Shown here: one piece after another, positions 44,072-57,400 of the stretch | How positions within the stretch are numbered: the first letter of the stretch is position 1 | How the letters are laid out: each line of letters opens with the position of its first letter | Origin: Syngnathus acus | Lineage: Eukaryota > Chordata > Actinopteri > Syngnathiformes > Syngnathidae | Length of the DNA stretch: 64,000 bases | Reading direction: 5' to 3' | Assembly (NCBI RefSeq): GCF_901709675.1 | Contig: NC_051104.1 | Coordinates: 1,923,001 to 1,987,000 of the forward strand | Translations under genes and position numbers: made by a program | The notes under the pieces: generated by a model | Databases searched by the model: none | What the model was told of the DNA's origin: nothing | Seen by the model: only the letters and a program-made list of their open reading frames with translations

Positions 44072-44083
44072 GTGCGTGCAGAC

Positions 44084-47000
44084 ATGGAAAACGCCACAGA
44101 GGAACAGGAAAGGGGAGGAGTCAACTCAGTGATGAACGGTGAAGAGGTGGAGCCAGTGGAGGAGAGTAACATCAATAACATCAAAGGTGAACGTTGTGGC
44201 CAGCGTCAATTTGTTCTTTACTTTGTAATTGGCTTCTGGAGTTGAAAGCGTCCCATCCATACTATTGTGAGTGTTTACCTGTCATAATGTTACCCCGCCC
44301 ACCTTCCCAGATGCACCTGAGGGCGCCAAGGAGGAGGACAAGAGCCCACAGAGCCTCCAGAACGGCGATAGAGGCGTCGGCGGTGGAGGAGACTTGTCCT
44401 CCATCAACGCCATGATGTCAGCAGTGATGTCAGCGACAGGCAACATTAACGGAGGAGGCGACACAGGAAGTGATGTCACTCCGGGACCCTCGCCCAGGTC
44501 AATACAAACGCAATCATTTCTTTGAGTGTTTCTTTTGCATCCCACTAGAGGGAGCCAGTGTGTCCCCTTTGAAAATCACAGGAGTCCATCGTTTTGCCAG
44601 TTTTGCGCGTGACTTATTTGTTCTTCTTGTAGCCCCTCCCCCAGCAAGGTGCCCACGCCGTTGTTAGCCACGAGGGCGCCGCCGGGCCGCAACATACGAC
44701 GCAGCCAGGTGAGCCCGGTCGGCGGCGCCGTCCCGCTCCTCAGCCCGCGGTCACCAGTTGACGTGACGGTTTGTTTCTGTCGTCAGGACGCCAAAGACGA
44801 TCACGCCACCCACGTGTGCCCGCTTTGCGACAAGAGCTGCCAGTCGCAGCATCAGCTCACCATGCACATCAGACAGGTAGCGCCACACGGTGGCCGACTG
44901 CTGCGTACGCCTGCGCGACACTGCGGCAGACGTCGTCCTCACCGGCGCCTATGCGTTTTGGTTTCAGCACAATGCCGACGCGGGCGCGACGGACCACTCG
45001 TGCAGCATATGCGGCAAATGTTTGAGCTCAGCGTCGTCGTTGGATCGCCACATGCTGGTGCACAGTGGCGAAAGGCCCTACAAGTGCAGCGTCTGTGCGC
45101 AGACCTTCACCACCAACGGCAACATGCACAGGTACGCGCAGGCGCAGGCATCCGTAGCGGGAAGTTGGCCATTAAGCCATCCTACACTTCACTGGTGTGT
45201 GTGGCAGTGTGCGCGTCTGTGTGCATGTTCAGGAAGTTACACTTTAAACCATCTGTCCCCATCTCACACATACACACAGCAACGCCCATCGTTTATCAGC
45301 CTTAAACACATCCCTGCAGCACTGTGTGTGTGTTTGTGTGTGTGTGTGTGTGCTTGCATGTCTGCGTGAGAGAGATGTGGGGAGGGGGGATGGCAGTTTC
45401 TTGAGCAAGAGTTGGACACACGAACTGTGACAAACTGACAAAATAAATGCAACAAAGATTCAATTTGGAACGAGAGAGCGTGTGTGAAGACGAAGATCTT
45501 TGGCGTGCAGTAGTACACATCTTGTCCATCAGAGGGCACTGAAGACTTGATGTGGATTAGGAACTTTCATTCATTTGTTGCTCAACTTCTACTTTTGACT
45601 TCCTGTCTCATGTGGACGAAGAATGATGTGTGGGCGTGTTTTACGAGCAGCCGCGCACACGCTGAGTCAGCGCCTTTCCTGTCCTTTGATTGGTGGCTGG
45701 AGCGTTGAGCGTTTTGGTCCTCTTCTCCTCCTCTTTCGATCCTCTCACCTGATTGGTGGATCAAGTTCTTCCCCGTCAGCTGCTGTCAGGACCTCGTAAC
45801 TTGGCGCCCAGCCTGCAGCCCGCCTGGCTCCTCCTATGAATAGCGCTCTCTCCTTTGGATGCTTCCTTTTCCCCCCCTCCTTCCTTCATCTGAACTTCTT
45901 CTTGTCGTCATATCCATATTTTCGTTTTGCGGTTCACTTTTTTTTACGTAAATTGAACATGTTTATTGACTTGGGATTTCAAAACCAAGAATGCGGCTCA
46001 CCACAAAAAAAAATGCAAAGCGGGATCGTTTGCTGCAGCACCGGCGATAACCTAGTTAAACAAAATCACACTCGTGATTTTAACTGGAGCTTGTGTCCCC
46101 GTCATGCAGACACATGAAGATCCATGAGAAGGACCCCGCCAGCGGCCTCCTTGCTCTCAGCCCGCCGTCGCCCACCAAGCGCCGCCGTCCGTCTGTCAAG
46201 CGCCGCCAAGGCCTGGAAGACGAGGGCGCCGACGAGCCGCCCGCCAAGAAGGTAAGAGTGGCCCGTCAGGTGGATCGTCAGGGCGGTGCTGAATAATGAT
46301 GTCACCCAGGCAACTGAGGACGCGACCTTGGAGGAGGGGGCGTCACTGCCGCCACAGATGACACACAAGACGGCGGTGGGCGTGCGGGCCGGTGATGACC
46401 GCGGACCACTTCCTTGCCCCATCTGCTTCAAGACCTGCAGCGGGAGACTCGAGCTGGACGCGCACATGGACACGCACCCCGACACCACGCTCAGGTAGAC
46501 ACGAATACACAGACAAGTAGACACGGACACAAGTTTGCATACAAGTTTGCCCGTTTGTGGTGGCTCGCAGGTGCGACTTGTGTTGTCTCTCGTTCCGCAC
46601 CCACCGCGGCCTGTTGCGTCACAATGCGGGCGTCCACAAGCTCCTTCCCCAAGACCCCAGCGGCCGACCGTTCATCCAGAACAATCCGTCCATCCCGGCC
46701 GGCTTCAACGACCTGGCTTTCGTCGACTTCTCCTGCAAGAAGTTTGCCCGGGTGGCGCAGGTCAGCTGGGCCGCCGCCACAGAAAGGGGCAGGGGGGCTT
46801 CCCATGCGCGTTCGCTGGCTGAGCCATGTCTCCTGTGGCTGCTTGCGCTTCAGGTGTGGTGCGAGACCAACCTCCGGCGCTGCATCAGCAGCTTTCACCG
46901 CTTCGTGTGCGAGACCTGCGACAGGGCCTTCCCGCTGCGCTCAGCCCTGGAGCTCCACAAGAGTGTCACCCACTCAGATGTCCCGGCCCAGGAAGCAGCT

Positions 47001-50000
47001 GGAGCCGTGCAAAACGGCCTCCGGGAAGGCGAGGACGACGCCCAGGACGTCCCGCTTTCACCGCAGTCCCACTTCATGGAGGCGCTGGGACTCCAGCACG
47101 TTTCCAAGGTAACCGAACGTCATGCATATAAACCCATACAAATTTTGGGATGTTGAAGCCAAATAAGTGAATAATAGTGAATAATAAAACGCGTCTTCTG
47201 AAGATTGGCCGGGAGCTGCCAAGTGTCTCGGAAAGACAACAAAATTACACAACATAGCAATGTTAGCTTAGGTGACCGACCACTTCCTGTGCGTAACATC
47301 GGGTGTGCAGGGAGTCGCTGATGGTGTAGGGGTGCACTTGCTTGTCTTGTGTGGCGACACCGTGAGTTCGATTCTCGCATATGACGGTGTGAATGTGTGT
47401 GAGTGTGGCAAAAAAAAGTAAAAAAAAAAAAAAGGAACAAAACGGGTGTGCCCCCCAGGTGAAGCGCATTCCCACAGAGGACGAGATCCACCAGGCGCAC
47501 TTGGAAAGCATCAAAGTGATCCATGTGGAGCCCCAGGAGCCCGCCTTTCCGTCGGGAGCTCCGACAGTGAGCTTGGGCGGGCTGACAACGCTGCGCCTCC
47601 CCCTGCTGGAGCAGTCGGGCGGCACCGCTGCCACCGCGTCCACGCTGCAGGGTCTATCGCAGCGGGAAGCACTCAGCCTGCTGTCCCTGCAGCCCTTCCA
47701 AGCAGGCTTCCTCCTTCAGCCCGACGGCGCTGCTGCCACCGCTGCCGTCAAACCGGGCGAAGTGGGCGGCGTGGTGGAGCTTGCCGACATCCAGCAGATC
47801 CTCAAAGTGGCCGCTGCCGCGCCCAATCAAATGGGGCTGGGCTTCCCCGCGTTGGCCAAAGGGCCGGGCTTCGCTGCGGGTCGAGGTGGGTGCTCGTGCG
47901 TTAGAATGATGAATGCCTCAGTCCTGAAAAAGCCCCGTAAGTCAACCTTGCTAATATTTTTGCTTTTGTGACACAGGTCAAGTCCAGACCCAAAAGGCCA
48001 TGCCGCCCCTGAAAGCCAAGCCCCCCGTCACACCGCGCTCCAGTTTGACTGTGAGCACGCCGCCTCCGCTGCAGAGCTCCCAGCGGGCGTCACTGGGCTG
48101 CATCAGTCCTGGCCTGCCGCCACCCGCGCCAGCTCTCTTCAAGACGACCTCCTCGTCCTCCCCACCGGCCGCCGCCACCGCCGCGCACGAAGACGCGGGA
48201 GTCGGCGGGAAGAAAGCGGCGGGCAAAGCGGCAGGCGTGGTCAACGCCGAGGCCGGCTCCGCCAAAGGCTCCTTCCCGTGCCGCTTCTGCGATCAGGTCT
48301 TCTCCTTTTCGGGCGTCCTGCAGGCTCACATGCGCTTCCACCTGGGGATCCTGCCCCACCAGTGCAACATCTGCGACTACGTGGCGCCCGACAAAGCCAC
48401 GCTCATTCGCCACCTGCGCACCCACAGCGGCGAGCGGCCCTACATCTGCCGTGTCTGTCATTACCCCTTCACCGTCAAGGCCAACTGCGAGCGACACCTC
48501 CGCAAGAAACACGGCAAGACGTCCAGGAAGGACATTGAGAAAAACATCAAGTGCGTCTTCTCCGCCGCATCCAACAACCTAAGCGCCGCCGCCGCTGCCG
48601 CCGCAGTCTCGGCCCTCCCGCCCTCCGACGTCGAGATGGGACACAGCGCTGCTGACGCCACTTGCCGCTACTGCGGCGAGGACCTGAAGACGTACCGGGC
48701 CCTGCAGATCCACCTGCGAACACACAACGGCTGCCAGAGGAAACCTTTTGAGTGTCGGCGCTGCGGCGCCGCTTTCCTGGCCAAGCGCAACTGCATCCAC
48801 CATCTTCTCAAGCAGCACCCCGAAGTCCAGGAGCGCGAGATCGAAGAGCACATCGCCACCATGCGGCCCGCCGCCGACGTCAACGCGGTTCTCTCCTCAG
48901 ACGGGCCTGCTCGGATCCAGCCGGTCAAGACTGAGGACGTAACCGCCTATCATCAAGATCTCGACCAGCCCCTGGATTTCTCGGCCAAAGGGCGCAGCGG
49001 CGCTCACACGGCGTCCGTGGGCATCAAAGTGGAGAGTGCGTCCCCCACATTGGAGCGCCCCACCCCGGACACGTCCCTGGAGCAGCCCATGGACCTGTCC
49101 GTTCCCAGCAAACGACTTCGGCGAGAAGTGGCCGAGCGGCCTCAGATCAAGACGGAGCAAATGGGCTGCGACGCGGCCGACGAAGACAAGACGGTGGCCG
49201 CCTCGCCTCTGGGGGTCTACCGTTTCCCCCCTGACTCCACCCCTCCCCCTGCCCCCCGCCCACAACGCCTCAAGCCACTCCTACCCAAGCCCGCCTCCTC
49301 CGTCAAGGAGCTCCCCCCTCTGGCGTCCATCGCGCAGATCATCCACTCGGTGTCCGCCGCCCCCGACCTGCTGAAGAGGGAGGCGGAGGCCAAACCTCAG
49401 CCGACGTCCGAATCGCCCTCGGACCCTCCGGGCAACGCCGTCCTCCTGGAGTCGCCGGGTGATGACAGTGCCAGGTTGCCATTTCTTTTCATTCCTTTGA
49501 ATTTGTATGTTTGGGGACGACAAGCGAGAGCTGGCACGCCCGGTTTGTCCCGGTCCACTGAAAGCGCGATAGGACTTCTTGGCCATAATTCAAGAAGGTC
49601 CAACGCTGCTCAGTCGCAATTGCGGCCTTAGACAAGGTGCAGGGAATCATGAACCGTCAGAAAGCAAAAAATGTCAGGAAAAGCCTACAAGAACAACTAA
49701 ACTCAATTTGGTTCATCTGAGGCAGATGACTTTCATTTAGTTTAAATTTGATTGTGCAGGAAGAGGAACCGCAAAAAGAATGGCAAGGAGGCGAGCGTGC
49801 TAGACGTGGACTTGGAGTCCAGCGGTGAGTTGGCCAGCGTGGAGAAGATGCTCGCCAACACCGACGCCAACAAGTTCACCAACTTCCTGCAGACCGGTGC
49901 CAACCAACTCGCACCAAAGACTGCCCCCAGAGGTCAGAGTTCACACACGCACACCAGTGGTTGGAGAGTGGCCGATTGTTGCACATGTAGTTGAGACATT

Positions 50001-52426
50001 GTGACGCGTGCAGACGGCGAGCGAGCTGGAGGAGGCGCCGACAAGGAGGCGGGACCACGAGAGGAAGCCAAGACGGCGGCGTTGCTTCCTCAGTCCAAAG
50101 GCAAGAAGAACGCCTACTCCAACTCGGTGCAAAAGATGACGTGCCCCTTCTGCCCTCGCGTCTTCCCGTGGGCCAGCTCGCTGCAGAGGCACATGCTCAC
50201 GCATACCGGTAGGTCGTCACGCGCCACCGGCCCGTGTCGCCGCCGATGCTAACGGCGGCGCCACCTGCCTGCCTCCCCGCCTGTCCGTCCTCAGGCCAGA
50301 AGCCGTTCCCGTGCCCGCGCTGCGACGCTTTCTTCTCCACCAAGTCCAACTGCGAGCGCCACCTGCTGCGGAAGCACGGTGTCACCAATCGCACGCTAAG
50401 GCGCAATGGCATCTTTGCCAAGAAAGAAAGTGACGAGGGCTCGCACGAAAGTGCCGGTAAGGCTCGCGCCTTCTTGGCGGACAACATAAATGAACAAAGA
50501 TTTTCTTTGTAGTGGCTAAATGGTCCTTTTCAATTGTGTCACTTAGCTGTTGCGTGGAGAGCGATTCCCTAAGCAGTGAGATCATTTTGGTCTTGTCACA
50601 CTTGTGCACGCTTTTTTTTGCCCATTAGAGAGTCAGTCTGACGTCGAGCAGCTGGCCAGTGACTCGTCACCACTCGGCCACACACCTCCCGCCGCCCTCA
50701 AAGACACGCCCTCTGAGCAGAAGGAGGAAGAGCCCACGCCACTGAGCACCGCCCACAAGGCCAGCCCGGGTAAGTGCCCTGCCCCTGAATGCTCATTAAC
50801 GATCCCGATGACATCATCACCAATGTGCGTGTGGTGTGCACAGTCGAGTCGAGCCCTGAGCAAGGTCCTGAGCTTGCGCACCAGCAGGGATCAGCAGAGA
50901 CCTCGACTGATGCATCCAAGCAAGCTTCGCCCAGCACCAAGGTAACCCGGCACATGACTCGCCAGTCCCACAGCTGACTTGACGACACGGACATAGGAGA
51001 AGGACAATCGTGGACTTACCATTTGTCTGTTTCAGTGCGATCACGACGACGACGATGACTGTCACAGCAACAAAAGTTTGGACTTGAACTTTGGCTCCAA
51101 GCTGATCGACTTCAAACTGTCAAACTCGGCCCCCGGTCCTGCCCCCACCCCGGGCTCCGCCCCTCAGGAAGAAGCCACCGCCGACCCCCCGGCGGACACA
51201 ACGGACGCTCCTTCGGCCGCCGCCAAGCCTCAGCCGGAATGGAAGCACATCTGCCGAGTGTGCCGGAAAAGTTTTCGCTACGCCACCACTCTCGCTCGCC
51301 ACGAGAGGGCGCACCTGAGCCTGGAGGCGCCCCACGAGGAGAATCGAACCGCGGCGGCCACGGAGGTCGACGAGGAGAAACGCGAGGAGGAGCCCGAGAG
51401 CCAAGAGGACGAGGAGGATGGCAGAGGAGCGGCGAGGCCCGGTGAAAGCGATGCCCCGGAAAGTGATTACGATCTCGACGAGGACGACGGCGAGCGTACG
51501 GACGACGAGCGTGATGACGCCAAAAGCCCAGAGGGCGGAGAATCGGCCACTGCAGACGCCGCCACTGGCGTTGTGGACAAACGCAAGAAGAAGACGTGCG
51601 ATGTGTGCGCCAAACGATTCTGGTCGCTGCAGGACCTCACCAGACACATGCGGTCGCACACCGGTAGGCCTCGCACGCACACACACACGTGCCAAAAAAA
51701 AGTTCTTGAGCCTGACCCTATTTCTGAAAGTTTTGCCTTTTTAGCCCCACACACACTGCGTGTGCATATAAAAAGGAGCTTTAAACATACTTTGAACTAA
51801 TGAAGCCCTTTCGAAATAATTCCCAAACTGCTTAATTGCTTTACACACACTTTTTTTCACACAATAAGAAAACATGTCCATGCGATCTTCCCCACACAGG
51901 TGAGCGGCCTTACCGCTGCGCCACGTGTGACCGCACGTTCACGCTCAAGCACAGCCTGGTTCGCCACCAGCGCATCCACACCAAGACGCCCAGCGAGGAC
52001 GGCGACAGGGACGCCCCCACGCCCGCCGAAGCCTGCCCGCCCTCCGAGACTGAGAGCGAGTGCGCCAAAGACTTGGATGAGGCCCGAGCCTCCGATCCGG
52101 AGCCCGTCGGAGGCGAGACCGCCGGAGGCGAGCGCGCCGGAGGTGAGCCCGCCGGAGGCGAGCCCGTCGGAGGCGAGCCCGTCCAGGCCACACCCGAGGA
52201 AACACCTGAACTTGGTGCCACACCCGAGGAAACACCTGAACTTGGTGCAACCCCTCTGGAGGACACGCCTCCCGGCCAATCGGCCTCCGGCGCGGTGTCG
52301 GATTCCAACGTTTCCAAAGAGCTCCCTGGCCAAGCTTTGTTTCAAGGCCTGTTGGAGCTCCGAGCCCCGCCGACTCTGGATCACACGCTGGCCAATGGAG
52401 AGCCTCCCCTGGTGGGCGTGGACTGA
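44084..52426 (+). CDS. rreb1: Ras-responsive element-binding protein 1, 16 C2H2 zinc fingers
   Basis: Nuclear zinc-finger factor binding Ras-responsive elements, acting with SMADs and CtBP. Exons from the internal ATG: 44084-44186, 44311-44497, 44633-44708, 44787-44876, 44968-45131, 46110-46251, 46310-46494, 46571-46760, 46854-47108, 47459-47885, 47977-49474, 49760-49932, 50014-50208, 50295-50456, 50629-50769, 50844-50941, 51036-51663, 51900-52426; 1746 residues, near human length. It starts with the conserved [15 protein letters not shown] block. Fingers 1-6 are in exons 4-9, 7-11 in the big exon 11, 12-13 in exons 13-14 and 14-16 in the last two. CtBP-type motifs PLDFS and PMDLS follow finger 11. 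The C-tail holds GGE pentapeptide and decapeptide repeats. The donor at 49475 (GTTGCC) is weak but in phase. An upstream exon (32647-32686) may extend the N-terminus by 14 residues. Confidence 0.93.
47312..47406 (+). mobile_element. tRNA-like SINE head in rreb1 intron 9
   Basis: B-box-like AGTTCGATTCT preceded by GGTGTAGGGGTGCACTTGC and followed by TGACGGTGTGAATGTG, the pattern of a common fish SINE head. A poly-A-like run follows at 47409-47433. Confidence 0.5.
52103..52246 (+). repeat. In-frame coding minisatellites in the rreb1 C-terminus
   Basis: Five 15-bp units encoding P/T/R-V/A-GGE (52103-52177), then two identical 30-bp units encoding [10 protein letters not shown] (52187-52216, 52217-52246). 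Both keep the frame. Confidence 0.9.
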
Positions 52427-54233
52427 GCGTGTGCAAGACGCCGTAACATTAACAAGTGCCTTACTACTCATCTTTTTATAGCTTTTTAACTTTGTTTTGT
52501 CAGCAAGAAGATCAAGATGGCCGACACGTGTCACGTGACACTTCTTGTAACTGGAAAAGATGACGGACGGACAAACTGCCGCCGCCACACCTCAGCTTGT
52601 GTGCGAGGACTTCTCAGTTGACTTTTGTTGTTTGACTTTTTGGTGTTGGGTTTTTTTTTTTAGTCTGGAAGTGAACAAATGAAATTGTAGTTAGTTTGTT
52701 TTGTGTGTCTGTGCGCGTGATCGATCGCCCTGTGTCGTTGGCGCTAATCCGGGTCCAAATTACCTCAACACTGTCAATCATGTCTTCCTGTGCGCTAGCG
52801 AGTTGGCTGATTGTTAGCCGGCACAACTGAGCGCAGCTAGCGCTTGTGCGTCCGCTCATTCACTTTGGCTACGCTGGTCCGTTTCGTGCAATTGGCCTCA
52901 GCGCACAAAAAGTGATTAGCTTTAGCATTTAGCTCGGCCTCGCCTCGGCTTCATGAGGGTTAACACTACTTCTCCGCGGCCTTCTAACGCTGACCAGCGA
53001 GCGCTAACACATCAGTAGAACACAACACGTGACAACTGTTAACTTAGCTCAGACTTGACATTGCTAATTGAGCAAAGCAGGCCAGGTAACAAGCTAAGAC
53101 GGCAGGCTAAGCGAGTCTGCTATAAGTATTTACGTGTTTGCCACAAAACAGCGCTAACAAGACTTCTCCCCGGTAAAACATTTGAGTCCACATTAATAAG
53201 CATGACTTCTTCAATTTCAAACTCTTTGTTTTGTAAGTGGCGTCTAAGACAATCAAATGCATGTGGGGAGAAAAAAACTTTCTGGGATGAAAGTTACTAA
53301 CACTAGCATGTGTCACTGGATTCAACTTGACGTTTTGTTAAGTGGGGGTGGGGCTCTTTAGTACGTTTTGCCTCAAAATGTCATCATGACTTCACTGCTC
53401 CAACTGGATGGACACTACTAACTACTACTAGCCTTACTATACTAGTACTACTACAGAGAGTACATCTACTCTAATAGTACTGCTTGCATATTTGGACATG
53501 GTCAGCACTTGTTTTCATTGCTGAGTGTCAGTCCATCCAAAAGGTTTGCCAGTAGCAGCAGGCTAATGCTAATCCCCCCCCTCCAAAAAAACACAAATGA
53601 CTTATGCGTGTGCTCAGCCGTGCGTATCGTTTCTTAAAAGTATTTATTTGGCTCCCGGGTGTGCGCGCGTGTGCACGTGTGGATGTTCTGCCGTGAAGCA
53701 AAGTCCAGTCGAGTCAAATTAAAAATGCCAAGTTGAGGTTTGAAAGTTTATTCAAGTCAATCAAATGTGAGGCTGAAGATTGGCAGGCGTACTTTGAAAG
53801 TGGTGTCATCAAGTTGCAACGCGCACACGCAGCTGGCCGGGTTGCAGACGAGCAATAGAATAATCCAAGGAGAAAAAAAAGCTTTAATCATCAAATTGTT
53901 CTGTCAAACTGTGAACATGAACATTTATTATTATTATTTTATGTTTTTTTTTCTCTTCTTCCGGGTGACTTTTTAGGATAGATTTTTTTGGGGGGGTTGC
54001 ATGTTTAATCAAATGTGCTTGATGATTTCTACACACACATACACACGTCATTAATTAAACAAATGATGATGCTCTCAGGGTTCTTCTCAAATTGTTTTTG
54101 TTTTGCTTCCTGAGATGCAAACTTTGATTTCGGAGTTCATGTCGACTGTCAATCAATCACGCCAGCACTTGACTGTGAACACACATATACACGCAACAAG
54201 TGGAAGAAGTCATCAATGAAAAGTCAAAATAAA
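52427..54233 (+). other. rreb1 3' UTR (inferred)
   Basis: No coding potential. It is AT-rich with many GCTAGC/GCTAAC words and ends at AATAAA (54228-54233), the most plausible rreb1 polyadenylation signal because the next gene is on the other strand and starts its own 3' end within 190 bp. Confidence 0.5.
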
Positions 54234-54314
54234 GGTTGAAAACGCCGCCGACGCCTTATCCTGTCTCTTGGCATCTATATTTGCATATCACAAGAAGTAG
54301 ATTCCACTTTGACA

Positions 54315-54420
54315 GATTGTTTACATTGATATTTTATTTCATGCGAAGGATTGTTAACATTGATATTTTATTTCATGTGACCGATTGCTTACATTGAAGA
54401 ATTATTTACATTGATGGTAG
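54315..54420 (-). repeat. 34-bp tandem repeat duplicating rmc1 polyadenylation signals
   Basis: Units start at 54315, 54349 and 54383 (period 34). Units 1 and 2 differ at four positions; unit 3 is more diverged. Units 1 and 2 each contain TTTATT (54333-54338, 54367-54372), i.e. AATAAA on the rmc1 strand, 50-85 nt after its stop. Confidence 0.75.
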
Positions 54421-57400
54421 TCAGGCGGTGGCCGCTTTCATCAACGCCTGGTCCCCAAACACTTGCGTGAAGTGAAGCACGTGCTCCTCGCAATGCTCGC
54501 CTGCAGGTACACACACATTGAACACTGGCAGGAAATGATGCAACCTCACTTAAGTGGCCCTTTATAGCAGCGACGACGAGACACGGGCGGCAAAATCGTT
54601 TCTGCTATATGGGCTTTGTATGTGCACTGACCGGGGTTGAATGCCGGGTTTCCCCTGAGGCGCTGGTTCCTCTGCTGGAATGACCTGAATACGGTGAAGA
54701 ACAACATGTCGTCTCCTGTCTGACGAGCGGCGTCCAGAAACTTTCGGGCGGACATGTTGTCGTGAGCGCCTGCCACATACACAGCAATTAGTCAGCCTTC
54801 AAGTGACCTCTTGTGATCAAGTCCGGGCCATTGAGCAGATATGATTTCAAGGGCAGGAAGCTGTTAACGTACCGACGCTGCGGATGAATCTGAGAGCGCC
54901 CAGAACCTGCTGCTTGGACAGCAGAACCTCCACAATCTCATCATTGGCCGTCGACAGACGCTGTACACAAACGGAGCGTGTCATTGGACAGTGAAGATGA
55001 TGAGGGGGTTGCGGAGGAGTACCTTCAACATGTCGAGGGATAGCTGATGAGCGGGCGGGTAGGTGCTCTCCAAGGACAGAAGCAAACACGCCTGAAAGAA
55101 GTCACGTGAAGGTGGACAAGTGACATGCTAACGGCTACGCCAGCTTACAAAACCGGACGGGTGCCCTCGCGTTTCCCTTCGTGACTCACCAGCGGTTTGG
55201 AGTCGGTGAGGACGTGATACTGCAGGAACTGATGCAACATATAGAAGAGGTTGTGCTGCACCAGCGTCTTGATGACCAACTCGTACAAGTAATGCTGACG
55301 TGACGACAAGGTCAGTCAATCCCTGGCTGGAGTCGCGCGCCTGCGCTCACCTGACCATCACCGACCTGCACGGCGATCTGGAAGTGGTTGAGCGAGCGAA
55401 TGTACTCCATCAACACGGCGATGGTCAACTTGTGGGAGGCGCCCTGCAAGCATACACCAAAACTGGCTCAACCTCGGCACCAAAGATGGCGGAAACGTTT
55501 TGCCATCTGTACCTTCCTCTCGGTGAAGGTCGACAGGACGTGCGTGTACATGTCCGATTGGTCGATGACCGCCTGGCTTCTGACTGGTCGCTTGTGAACA
55601 ATCCCGCCGCGCGTGGGCCCCGCCTCCACGGCCTGCAAAGGCGCACGCGCATCAGTTGACTCCTCCCCTTTTGGTGACACGACGCCCATCACGCCCTCAC
55701 TCACCGCACTGTAGCTTTGCTCCGCCTCCAAGAACTCCTTGTACACCTGATTGAGTTTGTCGAAGACGCTCGCCACCACGGGGAGACTTGCTCGCTGATC
55801 GCTATCCACCACTACACGCGCATGTTAGCATCGGCACATTAGCATCAAACCGCTACAATGCAGAACGAGCGAGACCGCCAGACGTACGTTGAGAGCAGAC
55901 GGACAGGATGACCATCTTGCAGTCGCTGCGGCGCAACAGGAAGTCCATCAGCTTACTTTTGTCCTGGAGCATGTTGACTGTCGGACTTAACTTGACGCGG
56001 AGATACCACAGGTAACCTGTCAATCAACCGATCCATCCTCAATCAGTGTGTGTGCGTGTGCTCGCACGTGCACGTGTTTAGCAGACCTTCACTGGCGCTG
56101 ATGATGATATCAGGCTGGAAGACACTCCATGAAGACGAGTCTGTGCGGCGGTCAAGTCTGACAACAAACCGGCACGTGCGCACACGCATATATCCATCGG
56201 AAGGATACACAACTGACACGGGACAGGAAGTTGTGACGGAACCACTGCTGGACCTTCAAACAACACAGGTGAAATATCGTCAATTATGACAATTGTTATG
56301 CGTGTGTGCCTGCGTGTACCTGAAAGCGGGACACGACAAGGCTGTATGGAACGAGCAGGAAGCACAGGCCGATGCGTGCTGACGGCGCCGTCGGACTCCT
56401 TCAACTTGATGTCGAACATCAGTGACGTCTGAAACGCGCGCGCGGGCGATGGCGTTATTTGGGAATTTTGCCCGACGCGCACCCGCCCACCCACCTGAGA
56501 GCTCTGATGATGGACCACCACCAGGTTATCCACAATGTTGAGAGCAAATTTTCCGGTTGTGTCCAATTTTAACACGTGTGTCTTCTTGCACACACCCTCC
56601 CTGTGCACACATCTTCACATTTAACACTGTCAAGAGATGTGTGTGTGTGTGTGATCACCTTGGTAAGTGGTAGAGCACCACCTCAGCGCTGGGACTGTTG
56701 GCGCTCCTGGAGTGATGCTTCAGGTACATCACGTACAACTGACCATAACTACAACCCGCGCACACACCAAGATTATTGTGTCTTATTGGCAAACGCACAC
56801 AGAGAAGCCGCTTACATGGTCGCCATGGCAACATCCCTCTCAGACAGGCTGAGTTTGGCTGGTTTTGGGACAACAGGCAACTCGATTTCAAATTTGGACA
56901 TCTTGGACACACTCCCACCCTTATTTACACACACACAAATAGAGACTTAAATGCAGCGCCAAGGTGTGTGTTCGCAAGCAGGCAGGCGCCGTTTGTTGTC
57001 GTGCGTTCTGACCCGAAAGGCGAAGGGCTGCAGGACGTTGGCCTGCACGGTGGTGGACAGCAGCATAACGGCGGTGTCAGGGCAGTACTGGTACCAGTTG
57101 ACGTTGAGGCTGTGACTCTTGAGCAGTTTGACGGTGCGTTTGTCGGGAAACACCTGAACGTGACACGCCGTGTGTGGGCGGGGCCGGGCCCTGACAGGTG
57201 CGCGGCGACGGCGGCGGAGCTACCTGGTAGAACTCAATGCCCTGGTCGCTGACAAAGACAATCTCGTTCCAGCTGGTCCAGCAGAAGCCCAGAAGGTTTG
57301 CGTTCTTCATCTGAAGCCGCACGACACACATGTCAGAGAGGCTGGCCGGGATCAGTCGCTTGGTGTGAGCGGCTCACCTTGCACTCATGCGTGAACTCCG

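Larger units (their letters stand above)
32687..44081 (+). other. Long first intron of rreb1 (inferred)
   Basis: An 11.4 kb stretch with no recognisable gene. It contains a decayed repeat array (34320-34860) with a relative near 36050-36160, a GC-rich island (36590-36960), a perfect RFX X-box (37416-37429), CT/CA and TG microsatellites (37700-38036, 41327-41379), a strong stem-loop (40619-40676), and a pyrimidine-rich stretch (40070-40280). A splice-like segment at 41065-41121 cannot be joined in frame to both sides. Confidence 0.55.

Noticed and set aside
49475-49631. Read-through of rreb1 exon 11 into a further 52 codons
   Set aside because: The continuation ([11 protein letters not shown] onward) is unlike RREB1, whereas splicing to 49760 restores [12 protein letters not shown] and the conserved [12 protein letters not shown] block.
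51120-52588. Long antisense frames opposite the last rreb1 exons
   Set aside because: They mirror the GC-rich, repeat-bearing sense exons and show no family pattern.
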